Part shown: positions 63,929 to 64,000 of the stretch, one piece after another
Layout of the letters: every line of letters begins with the position of its first letter
How positions within the stretch are numbered: position 1 is the stretch's first letter
NCBI RefSeq assembly: GCF_004299785.2
Contig: NZ_CP036246.2
Location: forward strand, 1 to 64,000
DNA from: Arcobacter porcinus
GTDB taxonomy: Bacteria > Campylobacterota > Campylobacteria > Campylobacterales > Arcobacteraceae
Reading direction: 5' to 3'
DNA length: 64,000 nucleotides
The notes under the pieces: generated by a model
What the model saw: only the letters and a program-made list of their open reading frames with translations
Database searches by the model: none
Told to the model about the DNA's origin: nothing
Program-made: the position numbers and the translations under genes

Positions 63929-64000
63929 AATATATTTTTTAGCTAAAAGCTAGGTTATATATTCATAAATTTATTATACGAGTGAATACATTATGATAAA

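Larger units (their letters stand above)
62206..64000 (-). mobile_element. IS110-family insertion sequence between pstC and the expected pstA
   Basis: The element carries one transposase gene (minus strand, 62424-63653) with long noncoding flanks: about 215 bp downstream and at least 347 bp upstream of the transposase. IS110 elements lack ordinary terminal inverted repeats and make no clear target duplication, so exact ends cannot be set. The left end is placed near 62206, where the pstA-like frame breaks. The right end lies beyond about 63955 or outside the window. Structured RNA candidates lie on both sides of the gene, and 53-bp imperfect inverted repeats bracket it. Confidence 0.65.

Overview
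The window reads as the first 64 kb of a chromosome numbered from dnaA. It belongs to a Campylobacterota (Epsilonproteobacteria) member, most likely the Arcobacter/Aliarcobacter group. Support: very low GC (about 27% by eye), the dnaA-dnaN-gyrB start, purB next to nrdAB, the mod cluster with a stand-alone TOBE protein, the hom / AlaC-like aminotransferase / periplasmic protein / TrmH / RsmI / L31 run known from Campylobacter, the ksgA-rnj-kdsD run known from Helicobacter, and frequent TTG/GTG starts. Nearly all of it is ordinary core genome with tightly packed operons.

Layout. 1-5.5 kb: dnaA, a DnaA-box-rich spacer (origin candidate), dnaN, gyrB and a small DNA-binding protein. 5.5-5.66 kb: an SRP RNA gene on the minus strand. 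5.7-6.6 kb: YqaA and TrmO. 6.6-10.9 kb: minus-strand molybdate operon modE-modA-TOBE-modB-modC-methyltransferase with a ModE operator. 11-13.3 kb: a possible small RNA, then a LysR/MFS divergent pair. 13.3-20.2 kb: RluA-type synthase, purB, nrdA, nrdB and two envelope proteins. 20.2-24.8 kb: minus-strand YhdH-type reductase, gpsA, gatB, SurA-like chaperone, dCMP deaminase. 25-32.8 kb: accB, accC, DEAD helicase, Pit transporter, an AEC transporter that appears to use an ATA start, and an asparagine-synthetase-like protein without its catalytic N-terminal cysteine. 32.8-41 kb: minus-strand ksgA, rnj, kdsD, rluB, rarA, hemJ, phoH and a YefM-like protein, with two parS-like palindromes. 41-48.7 kb: hisF to gltX, an RNA-binding protein, a two-component pair and an AraC regulator. 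48.7-57 kb: EamA exporter, ankyrin protein, yceI, then the hom-alaC-rlmB-rsmI-rpmE-miaA block. 57-64 kb: a UbiA-type prenyltransferase, tRNA-Arg, and pstS / EAL-GGDEF protein / pstC, followed by an IS110-family element that seems to sit in the start of pstA.

The most interesting region is the last 2 kb. The IS110 transposase has a strongly structured leader that looks like a bridge/guide RNA locus. A second structured hairpin lies downstream, and imperfect inverted repeats flank the gene. The phosphate locus it interrupts has two 7-4-7 direct-repeat Pho-box-like sites and an embedded c-di-GMP enzyme. Other points are the parS sites, an orphan extended -10 promoter feeding a long hairpin, the ATA start and the truncated asparagine synthetase.
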